Origin: TMP-86 sp039807285
GTDB lineage: Bacteria > Pseudomonadota > Gammaproteobacteria > Steroidobacterales > Steroidobacteraceae
Direction of reading: 5' to 3'
Length of the DNA: 64,000 nucleotides
Assembly: GCA_044226785.1 (NCBI GenBank)
Contig: JBGAGK010000022.1
Span: 20,132-84,131, forward strand
In this document: positions 51,432 to 61,451 of the stretch, piece after piece
Numbering within the stretch: the stretch's first letter is position 1
Layout of the letters: every line of letters begins with the position of its first letter
Notes under the pieces: model-generated
What the model was told of the DNA's origin: nothing
Database searches by the model: none
The model's input: only the letters and a program-made list of their open reading frames with translations
Program-made: the position numbers and the translations under genes

Positions 51432-52887
51432 CCCCGCCCGGATCTCGCTCAAGCACCGCATCGTTGCCAGTGTGCTGGCGGCAGCCTGTCTGGTGTGGCT
51501 GTTGCTCAGTTACACCGTGTACCGCGCGGTGCTCAACGCCAGCGCCGTCGAATTCGACGAGCGGCTGGCGCAGCAGGCGGAAATCATCCATCTGTATGCC
51601 GAGCACGAATATGCAGAAACCCGCTCGGTGCTCGACAATGTCATCCCCCAGCCAGCCTCCGGCCCCCACTCGGGTGTCGTGTACCAGATCTGGACCATCG
51701 AAGGTCAGCTCCTGTACCGGTCTGCCGGCGCTCCGTCCCTGCCCTTGATGGGAATCGGGACGCAGGGGTTCCGCGATGTCAGACTCGAGTCGAAGCAGTG
51801 GCGCGCCTACAGCGTACGCTCCCGTCTGAGTCCGCTGGTGGTGGAGGTGGCCGAGCTCACGGACCACCGGCGCCTGATCGCAACGAGGGTGCTGTTCGCC
51901 GTGATGATCCCGGTGCTGCTGGCCCTGCCCCTGCTCGCACTGCTGGTCTACGGGTTGACGCACCGTGCGCTGCAGCCCATCCGGCGATTTGCCGACGACA
52001 TATCCAGACGCGAGGCCGGCGACCTGTCCCGGCTGGATCTCACGCAGCTCCCGGTCGAGACGCAGGCGCTCGGCGTGGCGCTCAACGATCTCATCGATCG
52101 GTACGGTGCGGCCCTGGACCGCGAGTCACGCTTCACCGGCGATGCCGCGCATGAACTGCGCACACCGCTGGCGGCTGTGAGGGCACAGGCGCAGGTGGCC
52201 CTGCGCGCGCGCAGCCCGGAGGAAGCCTCCATTGCCCTGACCCGGCTGATCGGGGGCGTCGACCGGGCCAACCGTCTGGTCGGGCAACTCCTGTCCCTGT
52301 CCAGGCTCGAGCATGGCAGCCACAGCGCACAAGCACGCATGCAGCGCCTGTCGGTGGTCATCGATGCGGCCCTGCATGATCTGGCGGCGCTGGCGCAGGC
52401 ACGTCACGTGATCATCCGGAATCCAGCGGCACCCGAACTCGAGGTCCCGGAAGAGACTGCCTATCTGCTGCTGCGGAACCTCCTGGACAACGCCATCCGG
52501 CACAGTCCACCGGCAGGCATCGTGCACGTGGAAGCCGCCGGATGCGAGGGCCAGCTGTGCATCGAGATCAGCGACCAGGGGCCCGGACTCCCGGCTGATC
52601 TGCGTCATCGGGTGCTGGAACGATTCTTCCGCCATCAACCCTCCTACGAAGGTAGCGGGCTCGGGCTGTCCATCGTTGCCCGCGTCGTGGATCTGTGGGG
52701 CGGGCGGATGCAGTTCGAGGAGACGGAGCAGGGTCGCGGCCTGAAGGTGATCATCCGGGTTCCCCTGCGCAACTTCGCGGAACACGAAAACATCCGTGGG
52801 GCGACTCCACTGGACGCCGGAGCAGACAGGTACACTTCGGCCGCACTCAGTGCGAAGCAGGGCCCGTCCCCGGGAACTTCAGCCTGA
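51415..52887 (+). CDS. Sensor histidine kinase, QseC/TctE-like
   Basis: This 490-residue inner membrane kinase has TM1 at about 16-36, a periplasmic sensor of about 120 residues and TM2 at about 158-180. A HAMP-like stretch is followed by the H box DAAHELRTP (His246), N box LLDNAIRHSPP, DQGPGLP and GSGLGLSIV. The GTG start at 51415 lies within the response regulator gene. The sensor half is the small type seen in QseC, PmrB and metal-linked kinases, and the gene order suggests it senses metal or envelope stress (inference). The last 41 bases overlap the convergent quinoprotein gene. Confidence 0.9.
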   Translation: MLRASDPARISLKHRIVASVLAAACLVWLLLSYTVYRAVLNASAVEFDERLAQQAEIIHLYAEHEYAETRSVLDNVIPQPASGPHSGVVYQIWTIEGQLLYRSAGAPSLPLMGIGTQGFRDVRLESKQWRAYSVRSRLSPLVVEVAELTDHRRLIATRVLFAVMIPVLLALPLLALLVYGLTHRALQPIRRFADDISRREAGDLSRLDLTQLPVETQALGVALNDLIDRYGAALDRESRFTGDAAHELRTPLAAVRAQAQVALRARSPEEASIALTRLIGGVDRANRLVGQLLSLSRLEHGSHSAQARMQRLSVVIDAALHDLAALAQARHVIIRNPAAPELEVPEETAYLLLRNLLDNAIRHSPPAGIVHVEAAGCEGQLCIEISDQGPGLPADLRHRVLERFFRHQPSYEGSGLGLSIVARVVDLWGGRMQFEETEQGRGLKVIIRVPLRNFAEHENIRGATPLDAGADRYTSAALSAKQGPSPGTSA

Positions 52888-55162
52888 TGTAGTCCAGGTC
52901 GCGGGGACCCACGATCATGTTCTCGTTCAACGGCTGGCCGTTGTTCTCCAGACAGAACGCGGCGATGCGAAGCGCCTCTGCCTCCGAAAGGCTCCCCGGA
53001 TCATCGAACGGCATGGTACTGATGATGCGGCTGTAGAGTTCGCGTGCCCGCATTCCCGACCAGCGCTGCCTGAACTCCGGCCCCGTCAGTGGCGTGGCGT
53101 GCTGGCTACCCTGCAGATTTGCGCCATGGCACATGGCGCACTTCCCGTAGTACAGCATCCTGCCCTCCTCGGCCAGACCGGGCGAGTCCTTCGCCGCAGG
53201 GTCCGCCAGCGCCAGCGCAATCCATCCACTGCCGTAGTCCTTGCCGCCGATCGGGACGACGATGTACTGCTTTCCGCCTGTTTCGTAGGTCACCGGCCCT
53301 CCGGTGGTACCCGCGGGCAGCCCGGTTTCCCACACGACCTTGCCGCTGGCCTTGTCGTAGGCGCGGAAGTGCGAGTCGTGAGCATCACCCACACTGCCGA
53401 AAATTGCATCGCTGCTCTCGCCGAGGAACAGGAGCGTGCGGGTCAGGAGCGGCGCCGGCCGGCCGATGGTCCCCAATGGCGGAAGATGGAGCGGTTCGAG
53501 CAACGGATGGTGTCTCGGACCATCGCCGTTGGCCACCGTCCACAGCTTGTCACCGGTGTTGAGGTCCAGCGCCGTGATGCGGCCGTACGGCGGCTTGAGC
53601 AGGGGCAGACCGGCAGGCCCCGGGCCATACATGGAAACTTCAGCGCCCGGAAGCGGCTCCGCGACTTCATAGGCAATGGTGGCACCGGGCTCGGTGGGCC
53701 GGCTGAGCGGATTGACTTCGGGCAGGGTCATCGACACCGCGTAATACACGCCGTGCTCCGGATCGAATGCACCGGTATTCCAGTTGCCGGCACCCCAGGT
53801 GCTCGGCACGATGATGGTGCCCTTCTTGCTGCCGGGCCTGCCGTCCACGACCGTGAGCGGCGAATAGAGCGGGCCATAATCGTATTGCTCGAGGATCTTC
53901 TTCGCCTGGGCGCGCAGCTCGGGCGTGAAGTCGATGAGCTCATCCTCGGTCATGCCCTGCCTGTCGAAGGCCGGCGGTCGGGTGGGAAATGGCTGGGTCG
54001 GGGAGGCCACCTCGCCGGGCACGGTGGACCGGGGAACGGGGCGCTCGATGATGGGCCATACCGGCTTGCCGTTGCGACGGTCGAACACGAACAGGAAGCC
54101 GTTCTTGTTCGGCTGCATGACGGCCGGAATCCGCTGACCCTCGACCGTGATCTCGCCCAGCGTCGGCGCGGAGGCATTGTCATAGTCCCACAGGTCGTGA
54201 TGCACCATCTGGAAATACCAGATCAGCTTGCCGCTGCGCGCGTCCAGCGCCACCAGGCTGTCGGAGTACAGATTGTTGCCGGGCCGATGGCCGCCAAAGT
54301 AGGAGTTGGTGGGCGCGCTCAATGGAACGTAGACGTACCCGAGTTTCTCATCGGCCGACAGCGGCGCCCATGCCGCCATGTTGCCCACGAAATCGGCCGA
54401 GCCCTTGCCCCAGCTCGCGCGTCCCTTCTCTCCCCGTTGCGGAATGAGATGGAAGGTCCACAGCTGCCGGCCGCTGCGCACATCGTAACCACGGATGTTC
54501 TCGGGGCGCGCCTCCCTTTCAGGGCCGCCATCCCCGTAGCCGGCGCCGGTCCTGCCCCCGCCGTTGCCACCCACCACGATGACATCGCCGACCACGATGG
54601 GGCCGTTGAAACCGAAATAGCGTGCCCGGTCCGGCGTGTGGCGATTCAGCCAGACGCGGCCATGATCTCCGAAGCCCTCTTTCAATGCGCCGGTCGCGGC
54701 ATCCAGGGCATACAGATACTCGCCGCGCACGGACAGGATGCGAAGGTCCTGACCCTCGCGCCAGTAATCCACACCGCGCGAACTGTCCCCCGTCGCCTCC
54801 TTCAGGGAATCCGTGAACGGCTTCTGGACCCAGAGCGTCTTTCCCGTGGCCGGATCGAATGCCTCCACCAGACCCACGGCATCCGGCGCATACAGCACTC
54901 CGTCGATGAGGATGGGTGTGCCACGAAGATAATTCGACGGAGCCAGATCGGGATATTTCTGCGCAAGCGAAGCATCCAGACCGGGACGCGTCCACACCGC
55001 GCGAAGCCGGTTGACATTGCCGGCATCGATCTGGGCCAGCGGGGAGTAACGGTCAAAACGCCTGCTGCCACCGAAGTAACTCCACTGCGATGATTCCGCC
55101 CCGCCCGCGATGACAAGGCCGGGCAGGCCTCCCAGCAGCAGGACCAGGGTCAGGACTCGCAT
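52847..55162 (-). CDS. PQQ-dependent dehydrogenase with C-terminal cytochrome c domain
   Basis: This 771-residue periplasmic quinohemoprotein has a signal peptide (MRVLTLVLLLGGLPGLVIAG). An eight-bladed propeller (about 25-660) shows repeated W-motif blades (ITALDLNTGDKLWTV, VEAFDPATGKTLWV, FRAYDKASGKVVWE). A C-terminal class I cytochrome c follows, with CAMCH (about residue 690). PQQ-linked enzymes oxidise alcohols or sugars and pass electrons to the respiratory chain through the heme. The substrate is not evident. The start is the ATG at 55162; the TTG at 55183 touches the aminotransferase stop. Confidence 0.87.
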   Translation of the reverse strand: MRVLTLVLLLGGLPGLVIAGGAESSQWSYFGGSRRFDRYSPLAQIDAGNVNRLRAVWTRPGLDASLAQKYPDLAPSNYLRGTPILIDGVLYAPDAVGLVEAFDPATGKTLWVQKPFTDSLKEATGDSSRGVDYWREGQDLRILSVRGEYLYALDAATGALKEGFGDHGRVWLNRHTPDRARYFGFNGPIVVGDVIVVGGNGGGRTGAGYGDGGPEREARPENIRGYDVRSGRQLWTFHLIPQRGEKGRASWGKGSADFVGNMAAWAPLSADEKLGYVYVPLSAPTNSYFGGHRPGNNLYSDSLVALDARSGKLIWYFQMVHHDLWDYDNASAPTLGEITVEGQRIPAVMQPNKNGFLFVFDRRNGKPVWPIIERPVPRSTVPGEVASPTQPFPTRPPAFDRQGMTEDELIDFTPELRAQAKKILEQYDYGPLYSPLTVVDGRPGSKKGTIIVPSTWGAGNWNTGAFDPEHGVYYAVSMTLPEVNPLSRPTEPGATIAYEVAEPLPGAEVSMYGPGPAGLPLLKPPYGRITALDLNTGDKLWTVANGDGPRHHPLLEPLHLPPLGTIGRPAPLLTRTLLFLGESSDAIFGSVGDAHDSHFRAYDKASGKVVWETGLPAGTTGGPVTYETGGKQYIVVPIGGKDYGSGWIALALADPAAKDSPGLAEEGRMLYYGKCAMCHGANLQGSQHATPLTGPEFRQRWSGMRARELYSRIISTMPFDDPGSLSEAEALRIAAFCLENNGQPLNENMIVGPRDLDYIRLKFPGTGPASH

Positions 55163-55183
55163 GGGAGTCAGGCCGAGGGACAA

Positions 55184-56050
55184 TCAGCCTCCGTGGGCGA
55201 AAGCCCAGTAGAGCTCTCTCGCCTTCCTGTAGAGCGGCCCAACGGGAACGGAACGGCCATCGATGCGCGTGATGGGAGAAACCTTGGCATAGTTGCCGCA
55301 ACTCCACAGCTCGTCCGCGGTCTCGAAGTCGGCATAGGTGAGCGATTTCTCGATGACCTGGATACCGGCCTTGCGCAGCAGATCGATGGTGCGCAATCGC
55401 GTGATGCCCGCGAGGAAGGTGCCATTCGGCACGGGCGTGAATGCCACACCGTCCTTTGCCATGAAGATGTTGGCGGTGCCAAGCTCGGCCACATTGCCGT
55501 TCATGTCGCGCAGCAGGCAGTTGTCGAAACCACGCCGCCCGGCCTCGACCAGCGCACGCGCATTGTTCGGATACAGGCAGCCGGCCTTCGCATCCACCGG
55601 CATGCAGTCGATGGTCGGACGCCGAAAGGGAGACAGGGTGATGGAACAGTTTCCAGGCTTGGGCATCGGCGCTTCATACATCGTGAGACACCATTGCGTC
55701 GAATCCGGATCCGGATCGACCGAGGTCGGCCCGCCGGACTCCGCCCAGTACATCGGGCGGATGTACAGTTCGGGTTTCGAGCCGAATTTCTTCACACCCT
55801 CGCGCACGAGTTCGAGCCACTTCTCCGCAGATGTCACCGGCTTCATGCCCATCGTGACCGCGGAGTTGTTGATGCGCCGGCAGTGCCGCTCGATGTCCGG
55901 CGTCACGCCTTCGAAGGCGCGGGCACCATCGAATACTGAGGAGCCGAGCCAGACCGAGTGCGTACGCGGCCCGTACAAAGGGATGTTGCCTTCCTGCCAG
56001 TCGCCTTCGTAAAAGGTCCAGGTGCGGGTGGGTGCAGCGGGTAATGGCAT
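55184..56050 (-). CDS. Branched-chain amino acid aminotransferase-like (class IV)
   Basis: This 288-residue fold-type IV PLP enzyme has SVFDGARAFEG near the start, ELYIRPMYWAE, the Schiff-base lysine in VDAKAGCLYPNN, and GNVAELGTANIFMAKDG. The size and motifs fit IlvE-like or D-amino acid transaminase-like enzymes; exact specificity is open. It sits just upstream of the quinoprotein gene with 21 bases between, so the two may share a transcript. The ATG at 56050 is preferred to the TTG at 56056. Confidence 0.85.
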   Translation of the reverse strand: MPLPAAPTRTWTFYEGDWQEGNIPLYGPRTHSVWLGSSVFDGARAFEGVTPDIERHCRRINNSAVTMGMKPVTSAEKWLELVREGVKKFGSKPELYIRPMYWAESGGPTSVDPDPDSTQWCLTMYEAPMPKPGNCSITLSPFRRPTIDCMPVDAKAGCLYPNNARALVEAGRRGFDNCLLRDMNGNVAELGTANIFMAKDGVAFTPVPNGTFLAGITRLRTIDLLRKAGIQVIEKSLTYADFETADELWSCGNYAKVSPITRIDGRSVPVGPLYRKARELYWAFAHGG

Positions 56051-56126
56051 GGTCAAGCGGTCTCATGCAGCCAGGGGAAGATCTGCATTCTACATCGGCC
56101 GGTCCGGCCGCGCCGAATCAGGAGGT

Positions 56127-56202
56127 TGGTGCCGTCTCGCAGATTCGAACTGCGGACCCACGCATTACGAATGCGTTGCTCTACCAGCTGAGCTAAGACG
56201 GC
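56127..56202 (-). tRNA. tRNA-Thr (anticodon CGT)
   Basis: The minus strand folds as a full cloverleaf: acceptor stem GCCGTCT/AGACGGC, D-arm with AGCTCAGCTGGTAGAGC, anticodon stem ACGCA/TGCGT with loop TTCGTAA, T-arm GTTCGAATC and an encoded 3' CCA. The anticodon CGT reads threonine codon ACG. It stands between the aminotransferase and ispH genes. Confidence 0.96.
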
Positions 56203-56238
56203 ACGTGTGAACCGGAACGCCGCGCATTCTATCGCCCT

Positions 56239-57210
56239 TCAGGACATGGACGATAGGCTCCCGCGCTGTTTTGCCACCTTGCGCAGGGGTTTGGGCAGGG
56301 AAAACACCACGTGCTCAGTGGTTCCGGGCAGCTCCTGGGCCAGCCGGCCACCCCAGGACTGGAGCCTTTCCACCACGCCGCGCACCAGGATCTCGGGTGC
56401 GGAGGCCCCGGCGGTCACGCCCACCGCATTGACCCCTTCGAACCAGCTGCGTTCCAGGTACTCCGCGCCGTCGATGAGGTATCCCGGCTTGCCCGCCTTC
56501 TCGGCAATCTCGCGCAACCGGTTGGAATTCGAACTGCTCCGGGACCCCACCACGATCAGCACCTCGCACCGCCCGATCAGCTCCTTGACGGCATCCTGGC
56601 GATTCTGGGTCGCGTAGCAGATGTCCTCACGGCGCGGCGCCTGCAGGCCCGGAAACCGCGCACGCAACGCAGCCACGATCTGCGCGGTGTCATCCACCGA
56701 CAGCGTGGTCTGGGTGACGAAGGCGACATGGGCTGGATCGCGCACCTCAAGGCGCTCCACGTCCTCCACCGTCTCGATCAGCAGGATGCGGCCGCCGAAG
56801 GACTGGTCGAACTGGCCCATCGTGCCTTCCACCTCGGGATGCGCCGAATGCCCGATGAGGAACACATCGCGCGCCTCGCGCGCATAGCGCGCCACTTCCA
56901 TGTGCACCTTGGTCACCAGCGGGCAGGTGGCATCGAACACGTTGAGCGTGCGACGCTGCGCCTCTTCCTGCACGGCGCGCGACACGCCGTGGGCGCTGAA
57001 GATGACGGTGGACCCGTCAGGCACATCCGAAAGCTCATCGACGAACACGGCGCCGATCCCCCGGAGCCGCTCGACCACGAACCTGTTGTGCACCACTTCA
57101 TGGCGCACGTAGATGGGCGCCCCGAACAGCTCGATGGCCCGCTCGACGATGTCGATGGCGCGATCCACGCCGGCGCAGAATCCCCGCGGATTGGCGAGCA
57201 GGATGTCCAT
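56239..57210 (-). CDS. ispH: 4-hydroxy-3-methylbut-2-enyl diphosphate reductase
   Basis: This last enzyme of the MEP isoprenoid pathway is a [4Fe-4S] protein of 323 residues. The three cluster cysteines appear in PRGFCAGVDRA, DATCPLVTK and the later SRSSSNSNRL/ICYATQNRQ region. It also shows HEVVHN and TQTTLS. The ATG at 57210 shares a base with the lspA stop; upstream codons are shadow. The order lspA-ispH is conserved in gammaproteobacteria. Confidence 0.96.
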   Translation of the reverse strand: MDILLANPRGFCAGVDRAIDIVERAIELFGAPIYVRHEVVHNRFVVERLRGIGAVFVDELSDVPDGSTVIFSAHGVSRAVQEEAQRRTLNVFDATCPLVTKVHMEVARYAREARDVFLIGHSAHPEVEGTMGQFDQSFGGRILLIETVEDVERLEVRDPAHVAFVTQTTLSVDDTAQIVAALRARFPGLQAPRREDICYATQNRQDAVKELIGRCEVLIVVGSRSSSNSNRLREIAEKAGKPGYLIDGAEYLERSWFEGVNAVGVTAGASAPEILVRGVVERLQSWGGRLAQELPGTTEHVVFSLPKPLRKVAKQRGSLSSMS

Positions 57211-57707
57211 CAGTGCTTGCGTGCCTGATCCACCAGCGCATCGAGCAGCAGAAAGGCCGCCCCCACCGTGATGGCCGAGTCCGCCACGTTGAACGCAGGG
57301 AAAAATGCGTCCTGCCAGTGCACATGGATGAAATCGACCACGTAACCCAACTGGATGCGGTCGATGACATTTCCCAGCGCTCCACCCATGACCAGCGCCA
57401 GCCCCGGCGAGAGCAGGCCATTGCCCTTGCGCGGCAGGCTCAGCATCCACACCAGGATGCCGAGGCTCACGGACACCGCCAGTGCGATGAAGAAATTGCG
57501 CTGCCAGCCGGAGGCTTCCGCCAGGAAGCTGAATGCAGCTCCGGTATTGTGCAGATGGGTGATCTGCAGCACCGGCAGGACCCGCCTGAACTCGAACTCG
57601 GCCAGATGCGTTGCGATCAGATGCTTGGTCCACTGATCCGCGAGGATCACGACCAGGGTCAGCGACAGCCAGCGCCAGGCGCCGCCACGGTTGTGCAGGA
57701 TGTTCAT
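57210..57707 (-). CDS. lspA: Lipoprotein signal peptidase
   Basis: This 165-residue inner membrane aspartyl peptidase cuts prolipoprotein signal peptides. It has four helices. The catalytic Asp pair appears in GNVIDRIQLG and FNVADSAIT, and NTGAAFSF is conserved. The start is the ATG at 57707, which overlaps the ileS stop by four bases; a longer frame reaches 57821 but lies inside ileS. Confidence 0.96.
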   Translation of the reverse strand: MNILHNRGGAWRWLSLTLVVILADQWTKHLIATHLAEFEFRRVLPVLQITHLHNTGAAFSFLAEASGWQRNFFIALAVSVSLGILVWMLSLPRKGNGLLSPGLALVMGGALGNVIDRIQLGYVVDFIHVHWQDAFFPAFNVADSAITVGAAFLLLDALVDQARKH

Positions 57708-60493
57708 GCGAAAAGCCGCTCCTCGCCGGGGCCTTCTACATTGCTGACGCAGCGGATGCAAAGCCCGGGATGATCCGCTCGCTGCCCGACGTCCTCGCGC
57801 CGGTGCCAGCAGCGAACGCACTTGGGCGCCTTCGATGGCTGCACCTCGACGTGGACGGGTTCGCTCTGGCTCCCGGCATGCCGGACCACGCGCGCCTGGC
57901 TGGTGATCAGCACGAACCGCAGTTCATCGCCCAGCGGCTCCAGGGCCGCGGCGTGCTTCGCATCGGCATGCACCCGCACCTCGGCCTCGAGTGGTGCGCC
58001 GATGGTGCCCGCCGCGCGCAAGCGCTCGAGTTCCCCGGCCACCTGAGCCTTCAGCGCGATCACCGCGGGCCAGTCGATTTCCGGCGGCCGTTCCACACCG
58101 GCCGGAAACTCGTGCCAAAGATCCAGGAACACCGACTCGTGCCTGACACCGGGCGCATGTTTCCATGCCTCCTCGGCAGTGAAGCTCAGGATCGGCGCGA
58201 TCCATCGGATCATGGCATGCAGGACGTGGTACATCGCCGTCTGTGCCGAGTGCCGTGGTCTGCTGTCCCGGCCGGTGGTGTACAGACGATCCTTGATGAT
58301 GTCCAGATAGAATCCGGACAGGTCCACGACACAGAAGTTGTGCACCTTCTGGTAGATGTCGTGCATCCCGTAATTCCGGTAAGCCCTCACCACCTCGTTC
58401 TGCAATTCGAACGTGCGGGCCACCGCCCAGCGATCGAGCGCGATCATCTGATCCCACGGCACCGGGTGTTTGAGCGGATCGAAACCGTGCAGGTTGCCGA
58501 GCAGGAAGCGCAGGGTGTTGCGGATGCGGCGGTAGGAATCGGCGATGCGCTTCAGGATCTCGTCGGAGACCGTGATCTCCCGCGAATAGTCGGTGGCCGC
58601 GACCCACAGTCGCAGCACATCGGCCCCCAGGGTCTTCGTCACGGTCTGCGGCAGGATCACGTTGCCCAGCGACTTGGACATCTTGCGGCCTTTCTCGTCC
58701 ACGGTGAAACCATGGGTGAGCACGCCACGATAGGGGGCGCGGCCATGCAGGGCGACGGAAGTCAGGAGCGAGGAATGGAACCAGCCGCGATGCTGGTCCG
58801 AGCCTTCCAGGTACAGATCCGCCGGCACGGTCATCTCCGGGCGCATCTGCGACAGGCAGTGATGCATCACCCCGGAGTCCATCCACACGTCCATGACATC
58901 GGAAACCTTTTCGTAAGCGCCCGCGTCGGCCCCGATGAGCTCGACGGGATCCAGATCGAACCAGGCATCGATGCCCTTTTCCGAAACGCTCCCCGCCACG
59001 GTCTCGATCAGTTCCTGCGTACGCGGATGCAGTTCGCCGGATGTCTTGTGCACGAACAGCGGGATGGGCACGCCCCAGGTACGCTGGCGCGAGATGCACC
59101 AGTCGGGACGATGGGCAATCATGTTGCTGATGCGCTGCTCACCCCAGGCCGGCATCCAGTCCACGTGAGCGATGGCATCCAGGGCGGCCTTTCGCAAGCC
59201 CGCCTGCTCCATGCTGATGAACCACTGCGGTGTTGCACGAAAGATCACCGGCGTCTTGTGGCGCCAGCAATGCGGGTAGGAGTGCTGGTAATTCTCCATC
59301 TTCAGGAGTCGTCCGCGTTCGCGCAGCACCTCCACCACATGCGCATTGGCGTCGAACACCGGCTCGCCTTCGAACAGCGCCGTTCCCGGCAGGAATCGCC
59401 CGTCACCGCCCACCGGATTGTCGATCTCCAGGCCATATCGACGCCCGATGATGTAATCATCGAGGCCATGGCCCGGCGCCGTATGCACGGCTCCAGTGCC
59501 CGCATCCAGCGTCACATGCTCACCCAGGACCAGCGGCACCTTCCGGTCGTAGAACGGATGGGCCAGCAGGAGATTTTCCAGCGCTGCGCCGCGGGCCGAA
59601 CCGATCCGCCTGAACTCGCCGATGCCCAGCACCGCAGCCACCCGATCCACCAGATCGGCAGCCAGGAGCAACCGTTCCGCACCGCTCCCGGCGTCGAACT
59701 CGATCAGGGTGTAATCGAACTCCGGATGGAGCGCAACGGCACGATTGGCCGGCAGTGTCCAGGGCGTGGTGGTCCAGATCGCAACCGCCGCCGGCACGCG
59801 GGCCTCGCTCGCACCCAGACGGCGCGCGAACTCATCTTCATCCACCACCGCGAAGCGCACGTAGATGCTCGGCGAAGTGCGATCCTCGTATTCCACCTCG
59901 GCCTCGGCCAGCGCTGACCGGCAGTTCATGCACCAGTGCACGGGTTTGTAACCCTTGTACAGGTGCCCGTTGCGGATGATGCCTCCGAAGGCGCGCAACT
60001 GTTCGGCCTCATAGCGTGAGGCCATGGTCAGATACGGGTTGTCCCAGTCGCCGAGCACGCCGAGGCGTCTGAAATCCGCGCGCTGCCCGTCGACCTGCTT
60101 TCGCGCATAGTCGCGGCAGGCGGCGCGGAACGCCCGCGCGTCGAGCTTCTGCCCCACCCGTCCGTGGACCTTCTCCACCTGCATTTCGATCGGCAGGCCG
60201 TGGCAGTCCCAGCCCGGGATGTAGGGCGCATCGTAACCGTCGAGCGTGCGCGACTTGATGATGATGTCCTTGAGGACCTTGTTGACGGCATGCCCCAGGT
60301 GGATGGTTCCATTCGCATATGGAGGCCCGTCCGGCAGGATGAACCCCGGCCGGCCCCTGGCTGCAGCCCGGATCCTGGCGTACAGGCCCGCCTGCTCCCA
60401 CGCCTCGATCATGGCCGGCTCGCGGTTGGCCAGATCCGCCTTCATGGAAAAGCCGGTCACCGGCAAGTTGATCGTATTCTTGTAGTCAGTCAC
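57704..60493 (-). CDS. ileS: Isoleucyl-tRNA synthetase
   Basis: This 929-residue class I synthetase has the HIGH-type site GTIHLGHAVNK, the KMSKS loop GRKMSKSLGN, the CP1 editing region (TTTPWTLPANRAV) and a C-terminal zinc-binding motif (CVRCWHRR followed by CIRCV). It charges tRNA-Ile and edits valine. It sits between ribF and lspA in the conserved ribF-ileS-lspA-ispH order. Confidence 0.97.
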   Translation of the reverse strand: MTDYKNTINLPVTGFSMKADLANREPAMIEAWEQAGLYARIRAAARGRPGFILPDGPPYANGTIHLGHAVNKVLKDIIIKSRTLDGYDAPYIPGWDCHGLPIEMQVEKVHGRVGQKLDARAFRAACRDYARKQVDGQRADFRRLGVLGDWDNPYLTMASRYEAEQLRAFGGIIRNGHLYKGYKPVHWCMNCRSALAEAEVEYEDRTSPSIYVRFAVVDEDEFARRLGASEARVPAAVAIWTTTPWTLPANRAVALHPEFDYTLIEFDAGSGAERLLLAADLVDRVAAVLGIGEFRRIGSARGAALENLLLAHPFYDRKVPLVLGEHVTLDAGTGAVHTAPGHGLDDYIIGRRYGLEIDNPVGGDGRFLPGTALFEGEPVFDANAHVVEVLRERGRLLKMENYQHSYPHCWRHKTPVIFRATPQWFISMEQAGLRKAALDAIAHVDWMPAWGEQRISNMIAHRPDWCISRQRTWGVPIPLFVHKTSGELHPRTQELIETVAGSVSEKGIDAWFDLDPVELIGADAGAYEKVSDVMDVWMDSGVMHHCLSQMRPEMTVPADLYLEGSDQHRGWFHSSLLTSVALHGRAPYRGVLTHGFTVDEKGRKMSKSLGNVILPQTVTKTLGADVLRLWVAATDYSREITVSDEILKRIADSYRRIRNTLRFLLGNLHGFDPLKHPVPWDQMIALDRWAVARTFELQNEVVRAYRNYGMHDIYQKVHNFCVVDLSGFYLDIIKDRLYTTGRDSRPRHSAQTAMYHVLHAMIRWIAPILSFTAEEAWKHAPGVRHESVFLDLWHEFPAGVERPPEIDWPAVIALKAQVAGELERLRAAGTIGAPLEAEVRVHADAKHAAALEPLGDELRFVLITSQARVVRHAGSQSEPVHVEVQPSKAPKCVRCWHRREDVGQRADHPGLCIRCVSNVEGPGEERLFA

Positions 60494-60517
60494 GCATCAC
60501 CAGCATTCGGGTCACAC

Positions 60518-61444
60518 TCAACCGGCCGCAAGCGCTTCACGCGCCTGCGCGGCATCCACGTTCATCTGCGCCACAAGTGCATCGAGCGAGTCGAACCGCA
60601 CCTCGTCGCGCAATTTTCGCACGAACTCCACCTCCAGCGATCGGCCATAGAGATCGCCGGAAAAATCGAACACATGGACCTCCAGGATCGGCTCGACGCC
60701 ATTCACCGTGGGCCGCGTACCCAGGGACGCCACGGCCGGCCGGGCCACGGGGCCAATGCCATGGACGCGCACCGCGATGATGCCCCACACCGGCGATTTG
60801 CGCCGCTTCAAGGGAAGGTTTGCGGTCGGGAAGCCCAGCTCACGGCCGAGCTTCGAGCCGTGCGCCACCCGGCCCGTCATCCGGTAGCGCCAGCCCAGCA
60901 TCTTCGCCGCCTGCGCATAGTCGGCGCGCGCCAGTTCACTGCGCACGCGCGTGCTGCTGATGCGCAGGCCCTGGAAATCCACGCCATCGATCTGTTCGAC
61001 CTGGAAACCGAATCGCTCGCCGGCGGCTCGCAGGGTCTGCACCGTGCCGGCGGCCTGACGACCATAGCGGAAGTCCGGACCCACCACCAGGTGCCTGACC
61101 TGAAGTCCTTCCACCAGCAGTTCACGCACGAAGGCTTCCGGTGTCATGCTGCGCATGTGCTCGTCGAAACGCAGCGTGATGAACCGGTCCACGCCCAGAG
61201 CGGCCAGATGCGCGAACTTCTCGCGCCAGCGGGTCAGCCGTGGAGGAGCGCCATCCGGGTCCAGGAATTCCTTGGAACTGGGTTCGAAGGCCAGTACGGC
61301 CGACGCACAGCCCATCGTCCGGGCGCGATGCCTGAGGATCTCGATCATGGCGCGATGTCCCAGGTGCACGCCATCGTAATTGCCGATGGTCAGCGCACAT
61401 CCGCGGGCCGCGGGAAGATCCTTTATGCCACGGATCAGGTTCAT
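60518..61444 (-). CDS. ribF: Bifunctional riboflavin kinase/FAD synthetase
   Basis: This 308-residue two-domain protein makes FMN and FAD from riboflavin. The N-terminal FAD synthetase domain shows TIGNYDGVHLGHRAMI and VVGPDFRYGR. The C-terminal flavokinase domain shows GELGFPTANLPL-type residues (GRELGFPTANL), YGIIAVRV-type strand and SLGTRPTVNG. The ATG at 61444 is taken; the frame extends seven codons to 61465 inside the murJ end. It lies upstream of ileS. Confidence 0.95.
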   Translation of the reverse strand: MNLIRGIKDLPAARGCALTIGNYDGVHLGHRAMIEILRHRARTMGCASAVLAFEPSSKEFLDPDGAPPRLTRWREKFAHLAALGVDRFITLRFDEHMRSMTPEAFVRELLVEGLQVRHLVVGPDFRYGRQAAGTVQTLRAAGERFGFQVEQIDGVDFQGLRISSTRVRSELARADYAQAAKMLGWRYRMTGRVAHGSKLGRELGFPTANLPLKRRKSPVWGIIAVRVHGIGPVARPAVASLGTRPTVNGVEPILEVHVFDFSGDLYGRSLEVEFVRKLRDEVRFDSLDALVAQMNVDAAQAREALAAG

Positions 61445-61451
61445 GCCGGAG

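Noticed and set aside
57611..59917. 768-codon plus-strand open frame opposite ileS
   Set aside because: Shadow of ileS with no recognisable domain.
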